Below are positions 27,050-34,557 of a stretch of 64,000 nt of DNA, piece after piece. Numbering within the stretch: the stretch's first letter is position 1; each line of letters opens with the position of its first letter. The stretch is taken from assembly GCA_035548835.1 (NCBI GenBank), contig DASZSB010000155.1, forward strand, positions 1-64,000. Direction: 5' to 3'. The notes below the pieces were generated by a model that saw only the letters and a list, made by a program, of their open reading frames with translations, did no database searches and was not told where the DNA came from. The translations under genes and the position numbers were made by a program. This stretch comes from FEN-1219 sp035548835 (GTDB lineage Bacteria > Pseudomonadota > Gammaproteobacteria > Steroidobacterales > Rariloculaceae).

Positions 27050-27058
27050 TAGTCTCAC

Positions 27059-27730
27059 GTGCCCGCGTCGACGCCACGTTGGGTGGTCGCCGTCAAGGTG
27101 GCCGTGTGGGCCGCCTGCCTCGCCCCGTTCGCCTTGCTCGTGCTGCGCGCGCTCGGCGTGAACGGCATGTCGCTCGGCGCGGATCCCGTGCAGGAGATCC
27201 TGAACGTCTGCGGCAAGACCGGTCTGAACCTGCTGCTGCTCACGCTCTGCATCACGCCGATCCGGCGCTCGACCGGCATCAATCGGCTGATCTCGTTCCG
27301 CCGGCTGCTGGGCCTCTTCGGCTTCTTCTACGTGGTGCTGCACTTCGCGACCTACGCGGTGCTCGACCTCGGCCTCGCGTGGGATCACGTGCTCGAGGAC
27401 ATCGCCAAGCGTCCCTACATCACCGTGGGATTCACGGCGCTCGTGCTCCTGATCCCGCTGGCGGCGACTTCGACGAACCGGATTCAGCGCGCGCTCGGCA
27501 GACGCTGGGTGAAGCTGCACCGCCTCGTCTACGTGATCGCCGTGCTCGGCGTGGTGCACTTCTGGTGGCAGGTGAAGCTCGATATCTCCGAGCCGCTGCT
27601 GTACGCGTTCCTGCTGACCGTGCTGCTCGGCGTCCGCGTGCAGCACGCGTGGACGCTGCGCAAGAGGACGCGGTCAGTAGATGCGAAACCCGCCGTGACG
27701 ACGGCGTATCAGCGAGTCAAGCCACCATAG
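27059..27730 (+). CDS. msrQ: MsrQ, heme-binding membrane subunit of the Msr system
   Basis: The 223-residue protein has about six membrane helices and the ferric-reductase-like pattern of MsrQ/YedZ, with candidate heme histidines in VLHFATYAV, KLHRLVYV and VVHFWWQVK. GKTGLNLLLLTLCITPIRR is a clear family stretch. It takes electrons from the quinone pool or a flavin reductase and passes them to MsrP. The start is GTG 27059. Its last 57 bases overlap the 3' end of the convergent TIGR04211 gene, so both C-termini are read from the same DNA. Confidence 0.92.
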   Translation: MPASTPRWVVAVKVAVWAACLAPFALLVLRALGVNGMSLGADPVQEILNVCGKTGLNLLLLTLCITPIRRSTGINRLISFRRLLGLFGFFYVVLHFATYAVLDLGLAWDHVLEDIAKRPYITVGFTALVLLIPLAATSTNRIQRALGRRWVKLHRLVYVIAVLGVVHFWWQVKLDISEPLLYAFLLTVLLGVRVQHAWTLRKRTRSVDAKPAVTTAYQRVKPP

Positions 27731-28273
27731 TCCGGCGGCAAACCCGCCGGCGAACACGACGACCAGCGCGAGCAGCACCCACGGCAACGGCAGGGTGCTG
27801 CGGTACGCCTCGAACCGCTCCTCGTAGGCTCGGTTCTCGCGCCTCAACCGGTCGAGGGCCTCCTGCAGCGCATCCGTGGGGAGGGTGCTCGTCGCCGTGC
27901 GGCCATTGTTGAGCTTGCCGATCTGTTCCTCGGCGGCGTGCTGCGCGTCGTGCGCAGCCGCGACGTCGTTCTTCAGGTCCGCGATCTCCGCCTCGAGCTC
28001 GGCCACGCGTGCGCGGGCCGGTTTCCCCGTGACGAGGAATGCCGTCTTGACCCACCCCTCGTGACCGGCCGCGGTGCGCACGCGCGTGTAGTTCGTGTCG
28101 CGCTGCAACACCTCGACGGCCGCGCCGCTCGTGAGATTCTCGATCGGATCACCGCTGCCGTCGGCCGCGGCGTATACCGCGAGCCGCAGACTGTCGGTGA
28201 CGTAGGCGGACTCGGCGCCGGCCAGGGACGCCCAGCTGACTGCCGCACCGATCAACAGCGAATACGTCCGCAT
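27674..28273 (-). CDS. TIGR04211-type SH3 domain protein
   Basis: The 199-residue protein has a signal peptide (SLLIGAAVSWASLAGAE), a bacterial SH3 domain at about residues 22-85 (YVTDSLRLAVYAAADGSG, GHEGWVKTAFLV), a coiled coil at about 90-155 and one C-terminal membrane helix (LPWVLLALVVVFAGGFAAGL) followed by a basic tail. This order is that of the gammaproteobacterial TIGR04211 family (E. coli YgiM-like). The likely location is the periplasmic face of the inner membrane. ATG 28273 is chosen over GTG 28279 because GAGGG lies five bases before it. The tail overlaps msrQ antisense by 57 bases. Confidence 0.88.
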   Translation of the reverse strand: MRTYSLLIGAAVSWASLAGAESAYVTDSLRLAVYAAADGSGDPIENLTSGAAVEVLQRDTNYTRVRTAAGHEGWVKTAFLVTGKPARARVAELEAEIADLKNDVAAAHDAQHAAEEQIGKLNNGRTATSTLPTDALQEALDRLRRENRAYEERFEAYRSTLPLPWVLLALVVVFAGGFAAGLWWLDSLIRRRHGGFRIY

Positions 28274-28348
28274 GACCACCCTCGGTAAATCTGCTCCGGA
28301 TGTCGGCCGTATTGTAGGCCAGCTCGCGGCCCGAGCCTCGATCGCGAC

Positions 28349-30529
28349 TCAGCCGCGCGTGGTCACGCGCACCGCGGGCTCGGCGCTTGAACCGGCCAGC
28401 AGAGTGCCGAGCGGCTGCGGCCGGCCGAAGTAGAAGCCCTGCCCGAAGTCGACGTCGAGCTCGCGCAGCTTGTCCGCCGTGGCGGCGTTCTCCACGTGCT
28501 CCGCGATCGAGCTGACGCCGAGCGTCCGTGCGGCGCGTGCGATGCCGGAGACGATCGACTCGGCAATGCGGTCCTCGACGATGCGGCGCACGAAACGGCC
28601 GTCGATCTTCAGGTAGTGCACGGGCAGGCGCTTCAGATGTGCGAGCGAGCTCAACCCGGAGCCGAAATCGTCGAGCGCGATCCTGCAGCCGGCCGCGCTG
28701 AGATCCCGGATCAGCGCCTCGGCGGCGGCCACGTGATTCACCGCTACCGCCTCCTTGAGCTCGAAGCAGAACGCGGACGGCGGCAGACCGGCCTCCCCGA
28801 GCTGCTCCAGCGCAAACGCCGCGTACCTGCGCGTAGCCAGCGACTGCGCAGACACGTTCAGCGTGAAGGAATAGGACGTATTGGCAACCTCCGCGACTCG
28901 GGATCGCAGAGCATCGATCAACGAGCACAGCACCCAGCGGTCGAGGGCCGGCAGGAGCTCGTAGCGCTCCGCTGCGTCGAAGAACTTGTCGGGCGCGAGC
29001 AAAGCGCCAGCCGCGTTGCGCATGCGCACGAGCGACTCGTAGCCCACCGTGTCGCCGGGGCGGGACGCCAGGCCGACGATCGGCTGAACTTCCAGGTGGA
29101 AGTCGTTGCTGCGGAAGGCGTCCTGGAACGTCGAGGCCGCGAGCGCCTGGCGCACCACGGTACCGCCGGCCGCCGTGGCGTCTTCGTCGGCGACGGCCAG
29201 ACGACCGCCGCCCCGTTGCTTGGCGCGCTTGCAGGCGAGTTCCGCGGCGGCGATCAGGTGTGCAACCTGGTCCTGTCCCGGGGTCACGCCCACGATGCCG
29301 ACGCTGACACTCACGGGTACCGCATCGACGCCGTGCACGTAGCCGAGCTGGGAGGTAGCGGCCAGCAGGCGCCGGCCGAGTTCGCCCGCGGTTGCGAGAT
29401 CGGTCTGCGGCAGCAGCGCGACGAATCGATCGGCACCGATGCGGCACACCGTCGCCGTCGTGCCGGCCGCGCGGCGCAGCATGTCGGCGACGCGCTGGAT
29501 GACCTCGTCGCCGGCCTGCAGGCCGAACGCCTCGTTGATCGCCTCGAGACGGTCGATATCGACATACAGCAGCGCGTGGGAGCCCGTGCCCGGCGCGAGC
29601 AGCGACGCCATGCGGCGCTCGAAAATCAAGCGGTTCACGAGACCGGTCAGGGCGTCGTGCTGACTGCCAAGGATCGCGACCGCTTTGCGGCTGACGAATT
29701 CGAGGATCCGGATGTCGCGCAGCTCGAAGTCCTCGGCCGTGACAGCCCGGAACAACGCGACGAGCCCGATGACGCGGCCGTGCGTGTCGCGCACGGGGCA
29801 GGACAGGATCTTGTACGGCGCGACCCCACCGGCGCCCGCCACGCGATTGACGACCATCGGGCGATTGTTCAGCTGCGCCCACGCGAGCAGGTGCTTCTGC
29901 GTGCGATCGAGGATCGTGACGCCCGGGATCGTCTCGTCGATGGCGCTGGACACCGTCAGGTTCTTGTCGGGCACGAGCAGGGCGCCGAGCACGCAACCCA
30001 AGTGCTGCATGCAGTGGCGCAGGAGCTGAGTCAGCGCTCCGCTGTCGAGCTGGCCCGATTCGTCGACGGAGAGCAGCAACTCGAGGCCGTCGTCGGCGGC
30101 GGGAGCAGACTCCGGCCGCGCCTGCTCGAGGTCGAGCCGGCTCTCGAGCGTATCGAGCACGGGCCGCAGCATGCTGAGCACCATCGACGGCGTCTGCTTG
30201 GAATTCTGGCTCAACTCAACGACGAGGGATCCCAGCGGGCGCGACTCCGTGCCGCGCAGCAATGCGACGAATGCGGGCACGCCGGCGGAGGTCATCTCGA
30301 TGCTGCCACGACCGGCAACCGTGTCGCTCGAGCGCACGCGTTCCAGGAGCTGGCGCAGATCGGGCCGCTCGTAGCCATCCGAGCACCAGGCGAGCTCGCT
30401 CTCCCCAGCGTAGATGGCGATGCTGCCAGTGCTCGGCAGAAGCATCTTGATCAGCTGGCCATACGCGGCGTAGCTGGCACCTGTAGCAGCGGCATTCGAT
30501 TCGGCACTGGCGGCGGCGGGCTCGGCCAT
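28349..30529 (-). CDS. EAL-domain protein with GAF-like region and degenerate GGDEF
   Basis: The 726-residue protein has an N-terminal region, a GAF-like domain at about 160-290, a GGDEF domain at about 290-450 and an EAL domain at about 465-715. The GGDEF signature reads IGADRF, so cyclase activity is unlikely. EAL catalytic positions look intact: ESL, LNVS, ELKE, DDFGSG, LKIDG, AEHVE and GQGFYFG. It may therefore hydrolyse c-di-GMP, with the GGDEF as a GTP-binding switch. There are no membrane helices. It is monocistronic, 75 bases from the TIGR04211 start. Confidence 0.9.
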   Translation of the reverse strand: MAEPAAASAESNAAATGASYAAYGQLIKMLLPSTGSIAIYAGESELAWCSDGYERPDLRQLLERVRSSDTVAGRGSIEMTSAGVPAFVALLRGTESRPLGSLVVELSQNSKQTPSMVLSMLRPVLDTLESRLDLEQARPESAPAADDGLELLLSVDESGQLDSGALTQLLRHCMQHLGCVLGALLVPDKNLTVSSAIDETIPGVTILDRTQKHLLAWAQLNNRPMVVNRVAGAGGVAPYKILSCPVRDTHGRVIGLVALFRAVTAEDFELRDIRILEFVSRKAVAILGSQHDALTGLVNRLIFERRMASLLAPGTGSHALLYVDIDRLEAINEAFGLQAGDEVIQRVADMLRRAAGTTATVCRIGADRFVALLPQTDLATAGELGRRLLAATSQLGYVHGVDAVPVSVSVGIVGVTPGQDQVAHLIAAAELACKRAKQRGGGRLAVADEDATAAGGTVVRQALAASTFQDAFRSNDFHLEVQPIVGLASRPGDTVGYESLVRMRNAAGALLAPDKFFDAAERYELLPALDRWVLCSLIDALRSRVAEVANTSYSFTLNVSAQSLATRRYAAFALEQLGEAGLPPSAFCFELKEAVAVNHVAAAEALIRDLSAAGCRIALDDFGSGLSSLAHLKRLPVHYLKIDGRFVRRIVEDRIAESIVSGIARAARTLGVSSIAEHVENAATADKLRELDVDFGQGFYFGRPQPLGTLLAGSSAEPAVRVTTRG

Positions 30530-30638
30530 TCAATGGCGTCCGGGCGGGCGGGAAAGGCTCCCCAGCATGCTCCGCCATGAGGACGTCCGAATCTTTGATC
30601 GAAGTCGCAAAACCGCCCGTTGAGGCGATGCCGCGGAC

Positions 30639-31004
30639 TCAGCTGCGGCTGGTCAGGTACTGCGGCGGCTTCTTCGGGGAGCTGACCACCTTCAGCGGCT
30701 CCGCCCGCTCGAGCGTGTTCAGCAACTCGACGTAGAGCTTCACGATCGTGGCCGCGTGGCCGCCAGCCTCGTCCGGCGACATCTTCTGGACGCTCGCACG
30801 AACCCTCGACTCGGTGCCTACCGGAGCGACGCGACTCAGCGCCGTCTGGAGGTCCGCGAAGTCCCGGCGCAGACCGGCCGGAAACTCGCCGTCGACGAGA
30901 TCCGCGAGATGGGCGGTGTAGGCCTGGGCGAGACGAGCCTTGACGGGCCCGTCACCAATCAGGGTCTTGACCGCTTCGGCGAAGCGCTGCGCGAGTGGCG
31001 ACAT
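30639..31004 (-). CDS. Small hypothetical protein
   Basis: The 121-residue protein from ATG 31004 is soluble and mostly helical, without cysteines or a signal peptide. SPLAQRFAEAVKTLIGDGPVK and ASVQKMSPDEAGGHAATIV are its most regular parts. I do not recognise a family. It lies between the EAL gene and the sigma-54 activator on the same strand. A candidate promoter, TTGTCG, 18 bases, TATACG, lies on the minus strand in the AT-rich gap at about 31070-31102, so it need not belong to either neighbour. Confidence 0.6.
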   Translation of the reverse strand: MSPLAQRFAEAVKTLIGDGPVKARLAQAYTAHLADLVDGEFPAGLRRDFADLQTALSRVAPVGTESRVRASVQKMSPDEAGGHAATIVKLYVELLNTLERAEPLKVVSSPKKPPQYLTSRS

Positions 31005-31112
31005 GGGTGGAGCCTTGGTTCTTGTTGTTGTTGGCACCGACCGGGCGACCCACTGTCGCCCTTGGACATAACGTATAGCAGATATCAACAATCGGCGACA
31101 AGTATCTGGACA

Positions 31113-32954
31113 CTAAGCCGGTTGCTGCCGGTCGAGCGTGTTCCTGCCGAGTGGCGCGGAGGGCTTCCGCAACTTCAGTTTCTTCATGCGATCGGCGAGG
31201 GTCGTGGGCTTCACCCCAAGCAGCTTCGCGGCGCCGTTCGGACCGGACACGCGCCACTCGGAGCGCTCGAGCGCCAGCAGCGTGTTCCTGCGCTCAAGCT
31301 CCAGCAGCTCCGCTTCGGTCATGAGCCGTACGACGCCTTCCGGCGCATTCGGCGCGTCGGCCGCCACGGGGTTCAGGATGTCGCTCATCGCGAGATCGAG
31401 CCGCAACACCTTGCCCCGTGACAGGATGACGGCGCGCTCGATGACGTTCTTGAGCTCACGAATATTGCCGGGCCAGTCGTAGCGTTTCAGCAGAGCGGCC
31501 TGCTGCTTCGACAGCGTCAGCGGTCGATGGCCGAACTCCTGACAGGTGCGCTCGAGGAAATGGCTCGCAATCTGCAGCACGTCGTCGCCGCGCTCGCGAA
31601 GCGGCGGAACCTCGATCGGGAACACGCTCAACCGATAGAAAAGATCCTCGCGAAACTTGCCCTCGGCAACCGCCTGCTCCAGGTCGCGATTCGTGGCCGC
31701 AATCACGCGGACGTCAACGGAGTGCGTGCGGTCGTCACCGACTCGCTCGTACTCGCTCTCCTGCAGGACGCGCAGCAGCTTGCTCTGCAGATCGAGCGGA
31801 ATTTCACCTACCTCGTCGAGGAAGATAGTGCCGCCGTCCGCGAGCTCGAAGCGCCCCACACGATCCCGGTGAGCGCCCGTGAAGGCACCCTTGACGTGAC
31901 CGAAGAATTCGCTCTCGAACAGCTCGTGCGGGATCGAGGCGCAATTGACCTTCACGAGCGGCCCTTGACTGCGAGGGCTGCGAGCGTGAATGACGTGGGC
32001 CACGAGCTCTTTGCCGACGCCGGATTCGCCTTGGATCAGAACGCTGGCGGACGTCTGCGCGACGGCTTCGATGCGGGCCAGCATCTTCTTCAGGGGCGGA
32101 CTCTCGCCGATGATGCGACCGTAGTTCATCGACACCTGAACTTCCTCGCGCAGGTAATCGCGCTCGCGCTCGAGCTCTGCGCGCAGACGCGCGTTCTCCT
32201 CGAACGCCGCGCGCAGCTGGCGCTCTGCGCGATTGCGCTCAGTGACGTCCGTGGACGCGACCAGCAAAGCGACGACGGCGCCGCTCGGATCCCGATCCGC
32301 AGTCGCGGAGACGACGACCTCGAGCACCTCGCCGGATTTCGCGACGTAGGAGCGGGGCACGTTCTCGAGCTCGCCGTGGGCAATGACGTCTTCGAGCTTG
32401 CCGCCGCCGAGCGTCAGCCTCGTCTCTGGCCCCATGAAGTCCATGATCGGGCGCCCCAGCACCTCTTCGCGTCGGTAACCGAGCGTTTGCAGCCAACGAT
32501 CGCTGACGTGGATGATCCGGCCGTGACTGTCGACGGTGTGCAGCATCGCAGGCGTCGCGCGGTAGAGGCCGCGATAGTGCTGCTCCAGGCGCGCCTGCTG
32601 GCCAAGCTCCGTGTATACCGCGACCGTACGCAGGTAAGCGCCCTCGTCGGTGCGATCCACGATCGCTGTCGCCAGGCAGTCGACGCGCTCGCCGCTGCGC
32701 GTGACGAGGTCCACCGGCACGCCCTGCAGGCGACCGGTGCGGCGCAGCATCGGCAGGTACTCCTCCGTGATGACCTTGGCCACCTCCTTGGTGGCAAGGT
32801 CCTGCGGGCGCATGTTCGTGATCTCTTCGCGGCCGTAGCCGAAGCGCCTGAGCCACGAATCGCTGGCGTCGACGAAGAAGCCTTCTTCGTTGAGCAGCAC
32901 GATCAGCGCGGGGCTTCTACGGAACAACCACTGGTAGCTGGCTTCGATCGACAT
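31113..32954 (-). CDS. Sigma-54-dependent activator with two PAS domains
   Basis: The 613-residue protein has PAS domains at about residues 1-118 and 125-240 and a short coiled coil (240-275). The AAA+ domain follows, with Walker A GESGVGKE (309-316), the sigma-54 contact loop GAFTGA (356-361), Walker B FLDE (378-381) and ATNRDLEQA. A Fis-type helix-turn-helix comes near 585-610 (GAAKLLGVKPTTLADRMKKL). There is no receiver domain, so activity should be set by ligand or redox signals at the PAS domains. The gene is divergent from a small exported protein with a -24/-12 promoter and an upstream inverted repeat, the probable target. Confidence 0.92.
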   Translation of the reverse strand: MSIEASYQWLFRRSPALIVLLNEEGFFVDASDSWLRRFGYGREEITNMRPQDLATKEVAKVITEEYLPMLRRTGRLQGVPVDLVTRSGERVDCLATAIVDRTDEGAYLRTVAVYTELGQQARLEQHYRGLYRATPAMLHTVDSHGRIIHVSDRWLQTLGYRREEVLGRPIMDFMGPETRLTLGGGKLEDVIAHGELENVPRSYVAKSGEVLEVVVSATADRDPSGAVVALLVASTDVTERNRAERQLRAAFEENARLRAELERERDYLREEVQVSMNYGRIIGESPPLKKMLARIEAVAQTSASVLIQGESGVGKELVAHVIHARSPRSQGPLVKVNCASIPHELFESEFFGHVKGAFTGAHRDRVGRFELADGGTIFLDEVGEIPLDLQSKLLRVLQESEYERVGDDRTHSVDVRVIAATNRDLEQAVAEGKFREDLFYRLSVFPIEVPPLRERGDDVLQIASHFLERTCQEFGHRPLTLSKQQAALLKRYDWPGNIRELKNVIERAVILSRGKVLRLDLAMSDILNPVAADAPNAPEGVVRLMTEAELLELERRNTLLALERSEWRVSGPNGAAKLLGVKPTTLADRMKKLKLRKPSAPLGRNTLDRQQPA

Positions 32955-32965
32955 GGCGGAAGTTT

Positions 32966-33034
32966 ACGGATTTTCGTTGTACGGATCAACGAAATTCCGT
33001 TTATCACGGAAAATCGTTAGGCCGGAAATCCCGT
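32966..33034. promoter_or_regulatory. Inverted repeats, candidate enhancer sites of the PAS-PAS activator
   Basis: A 14-base arm at 32966-32979 (ACGGATTTTCGTTG) pairs with 32987-33000 across seven bases, with one mismatch. A second, weaker copy of the left arm starts exactly 40 bases later at 33006 (ACGGAAAATCGTTA), with a diverged right arm ending in CCCGT at 33034. The distance to the predicted start near 33090 is about 56-124 bases, where enhancer-binding proteins usually bind. Confidence 0.6.
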
Positions 33035-33063
33035 AACCGTCTGTTTTTATTGGCATGCATAGT

Positions 33064-33079
33064 TGGCACGGTCCCTGCA
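33064..33079 (+). promoter_or_regulatory. Sigma-54 (-24/-12) promoter of the small exported protein
   Basis: TGGCACGGTCCCTGCA matches the sigma-54 consensus TGGCACG-N4-TTGCW at all but one fixed base. The GG and GC doublets are spaced exactly as required. Transcription is predicted to begin near 33090, 60 bases before the ATG at 33150. Confidence 0.8.
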
Positions 33080-33149
33080 CTAAGGGGCTCGTAGGAGATC
33101 TCCAGGACGGAGATCGGCAAGCACCGAAAAATCGGTAAAGGACTTGAGT

Positions 33150-33425
33150 ATGGTTGCACGCAAACTGTCGATGTCGGCGCTCTTGGCCGTCGGACTGTCC
33201 GTGGGCCTGCTCGCGCAGAACGCGACGGCCACGGAGGCCAATCCGACGTTCAAGTCGCCGGTGCTCGTCGATGTTTCGGTCGATGGACAGATGTTCCGGA
33301 CCGAGATCGACAACTACATCCGGGCGCTGAACAAGGAAATGCGAAGCACGCTCGATCAGGAGCTGCGTCGCGCGTTGGCGCCCAGGGTCGTACTCGCGAG
33401 CAACGAGCTTCGCGCTCGGGGTTGA
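33150..33425 (+). CDS. Small exported protein under a sigma-54 promoter
   Basis: The 91-residue precursor has a clear signal peptide (KLSMSALLAVGLSVGLLAQ) with likely cleavage near NATA-TEA. The mature part of about 60 residues, with SPVLVDVSVDGQMFRTEIDN and a basic helical end (LDQELRRALAPRVVL), has no cysteine and no domain that I know. The ATG at 33150 follows AAAGGA. It is the only gene between the divergent sigma-54 activator and a hairpin-rich region with a terminator, so it is probably transcribed alone and only under the activator's signal. Confidence 0.75.
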   Translation: MVARKLSMSALLAVGLSVGLLAQNATATEANPTFKSPVLVDVSVDGQMFRTEIDNYIRALNKEMRSTLDQELRRALAPRVVLASNELRARG

Positions 33426-33442
33426 GCGGCAAGAGAACGCGC

Positions 33443-33494
33443 GGCGTCACCACTACTCCCCCCGTGGTGGCGCCGTTGGCCGAATCGGACGGCC
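33443..33494 (+). other. Two consecutive RNA hairpins downstream of the small exported gene
   Basis: GGCGTCACCAC (33443-33453) pairs with 33464-33474, including one G-U pair, around a ten-base C-rich loop. GGCCG (33478-33482) then pairs with CGGCC (33490-33494). Together with the terminator that follows they fill the gap with RNA structure. No coding frame is convincing here. Confidence 0.5.
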
Positions 33495-33502
33495 TTGCTA
33501 AG

Positions 33503-33583
33503 GGGACCGGGCTTCCGGTAGCGAACCAGGATAGGCTTCGCAACGAAGAATATGGACGTTCGCAGCCCGGTCCCTATTTTTTT
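33503..33583 (+). terminator. Intrinsic terminator with an unusually long structured loop
   Basis: GGGACCGGGCT (33503-33513) pairs perfectly over 11 bases with 33564-33574 and is followed by TATTTTTTT. The 50-base interior contains its own small hairpin, CTTCG-CAA-CGAAG (33536-33548). It ends the sigma-54 transcript and may be part of a longer structured RNA. Confidence 0.7.
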
Positions 33584-33623
33584 CCGGCTCCGTAGCCGCC
33601 TCGAGGACTCGAGGCCGGCCGCA

Positions 33624-34511
33624 CTACTGAGCGGAATCCGCCACCTTCAGGTTGTGCCGTAGGAACTCCAGCGTCTTGTTCCAGGCTTCATCGGCGAAGC
33701 GCTGGTCGTAGTTGTCGTTTCCCGGGATCGCGAATCCGTGATTCGCTCCGATCGTAACCAGTATCTCGGCGTTCTTGCCGAGATCGTTCAGCGTGCTGCG
33801 GAAGGTTTGTACGTCGCGGACCGGGATACTCTTGTCCTCCGAGCCGAAGAAGCCGAGCAGGGGCATCTTGAGCTTCGCGAGTTGATCCCGCTCGGCGAGC
33901 ACCTGGCCGTAGTAGAGCACGGCCGCGTCGAGCTGATCGGGGTACAACAGTGCGGTCTGCAGTGACCACGCACCACCAAGATCCCAGCCGATGCTGCCGA
34001 TGCGCGGCGCCAGCGCGTACTTCTCGAGATAGTCATACGCCTGGCGTAGGTTCTTGCGCCCCACTTCCACGTCGCCCAGATGAGTGGTCATCAACTGCTG
34101 CGCCTTCTCCGGCGTCGTTGCAGTAGCGCCGTCGTAGAGATCCACGGCGAGCGCGACATACCCCTCCGCGGCCAGCCGGCGCGTGACGTTCTTGATCTGA
34201 TCGTTCAGGCCCCACCACTCGTGGATCACGATGAGGCCGGGCAGCGGCTCGGCGGCATCCCGCGGCATGGCCAGGAACCCGACGAGGTTGGTCTTCTGCC
34301 CCTCGCCGTAGGCTACGTCCTGCTCGAGCAGCGGCACGGCAGGCGCGGCGGCAACCGGCGCTGCGGCGGGCGGCGACTGCGGGACGCTGGCCGCCGGACT
34401 TGGAGTGGGCCCGGTCGGGGCCGGAGGGGTCGATGGCTGGCAAGCTGCCAGAAGGCCGGCGAGCAGGCCGGCGGCAACGCCGCGCAGAGCCACGTGGAGC
34501 CCGGTATTCAT
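33624..34511 (-). CDS. Dienelactone-hydrolase-family lipoprotein with Asp at the nucleophile position
   Basis: The 295-residue precursor has a lipoprotein signal (AGLLAGLLAAC, lipidated Cys24) and a Pro/Ala-rich linker to about residue 60. A dienelactone hydrolase fold follows: VIHEWWGLNDQIKNVTRRLA, then the nucleophile elbow, SEDKSIPV (Asp226) and GANHGFAIPG (His258). The elbow reads GWDLGGAWS, with Asp177 where the family normally has Cys. The codon is GAT, so this is not an ambiguous base. It may be inactive or use an aspartyl nucleophile as dehalogenases do. It is lipid-anchored in the envelope. The substrate is unknown. Confidence 0.85.
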   Translation of the reverse strand: MNTGLHVALRGVAAGLLAGLLAACQPSTPPAPTGPTPSPAASVPQSPPAAAPVAAAPAVPLLEQDVAYGEGQKTNLVGFLAMPRDAAEPLPGLIVIHEWWGLNDQIKNVTRRLAAEGYVALAVDLYDGATATTPEKAQQLMTTHLGDVEVGRKNLRQAYDYLEKYALAPRIGSIGWDLGGAWSLQTALLYPDQLDAAVLYYGQVLAERDQLAKLKMPLLGFFGSEDKSIPVRDVQTFRSTLNDLGKNAEILVTIGANHGFAIPGNDNYDQRFADEAWNKTLEFLRHNLKVADSAQ

Positions 34512-34557
34512 AGGCAGAACTCCAGCACAGCGGCCGTTCCGCTGACAAGGTAACGCG

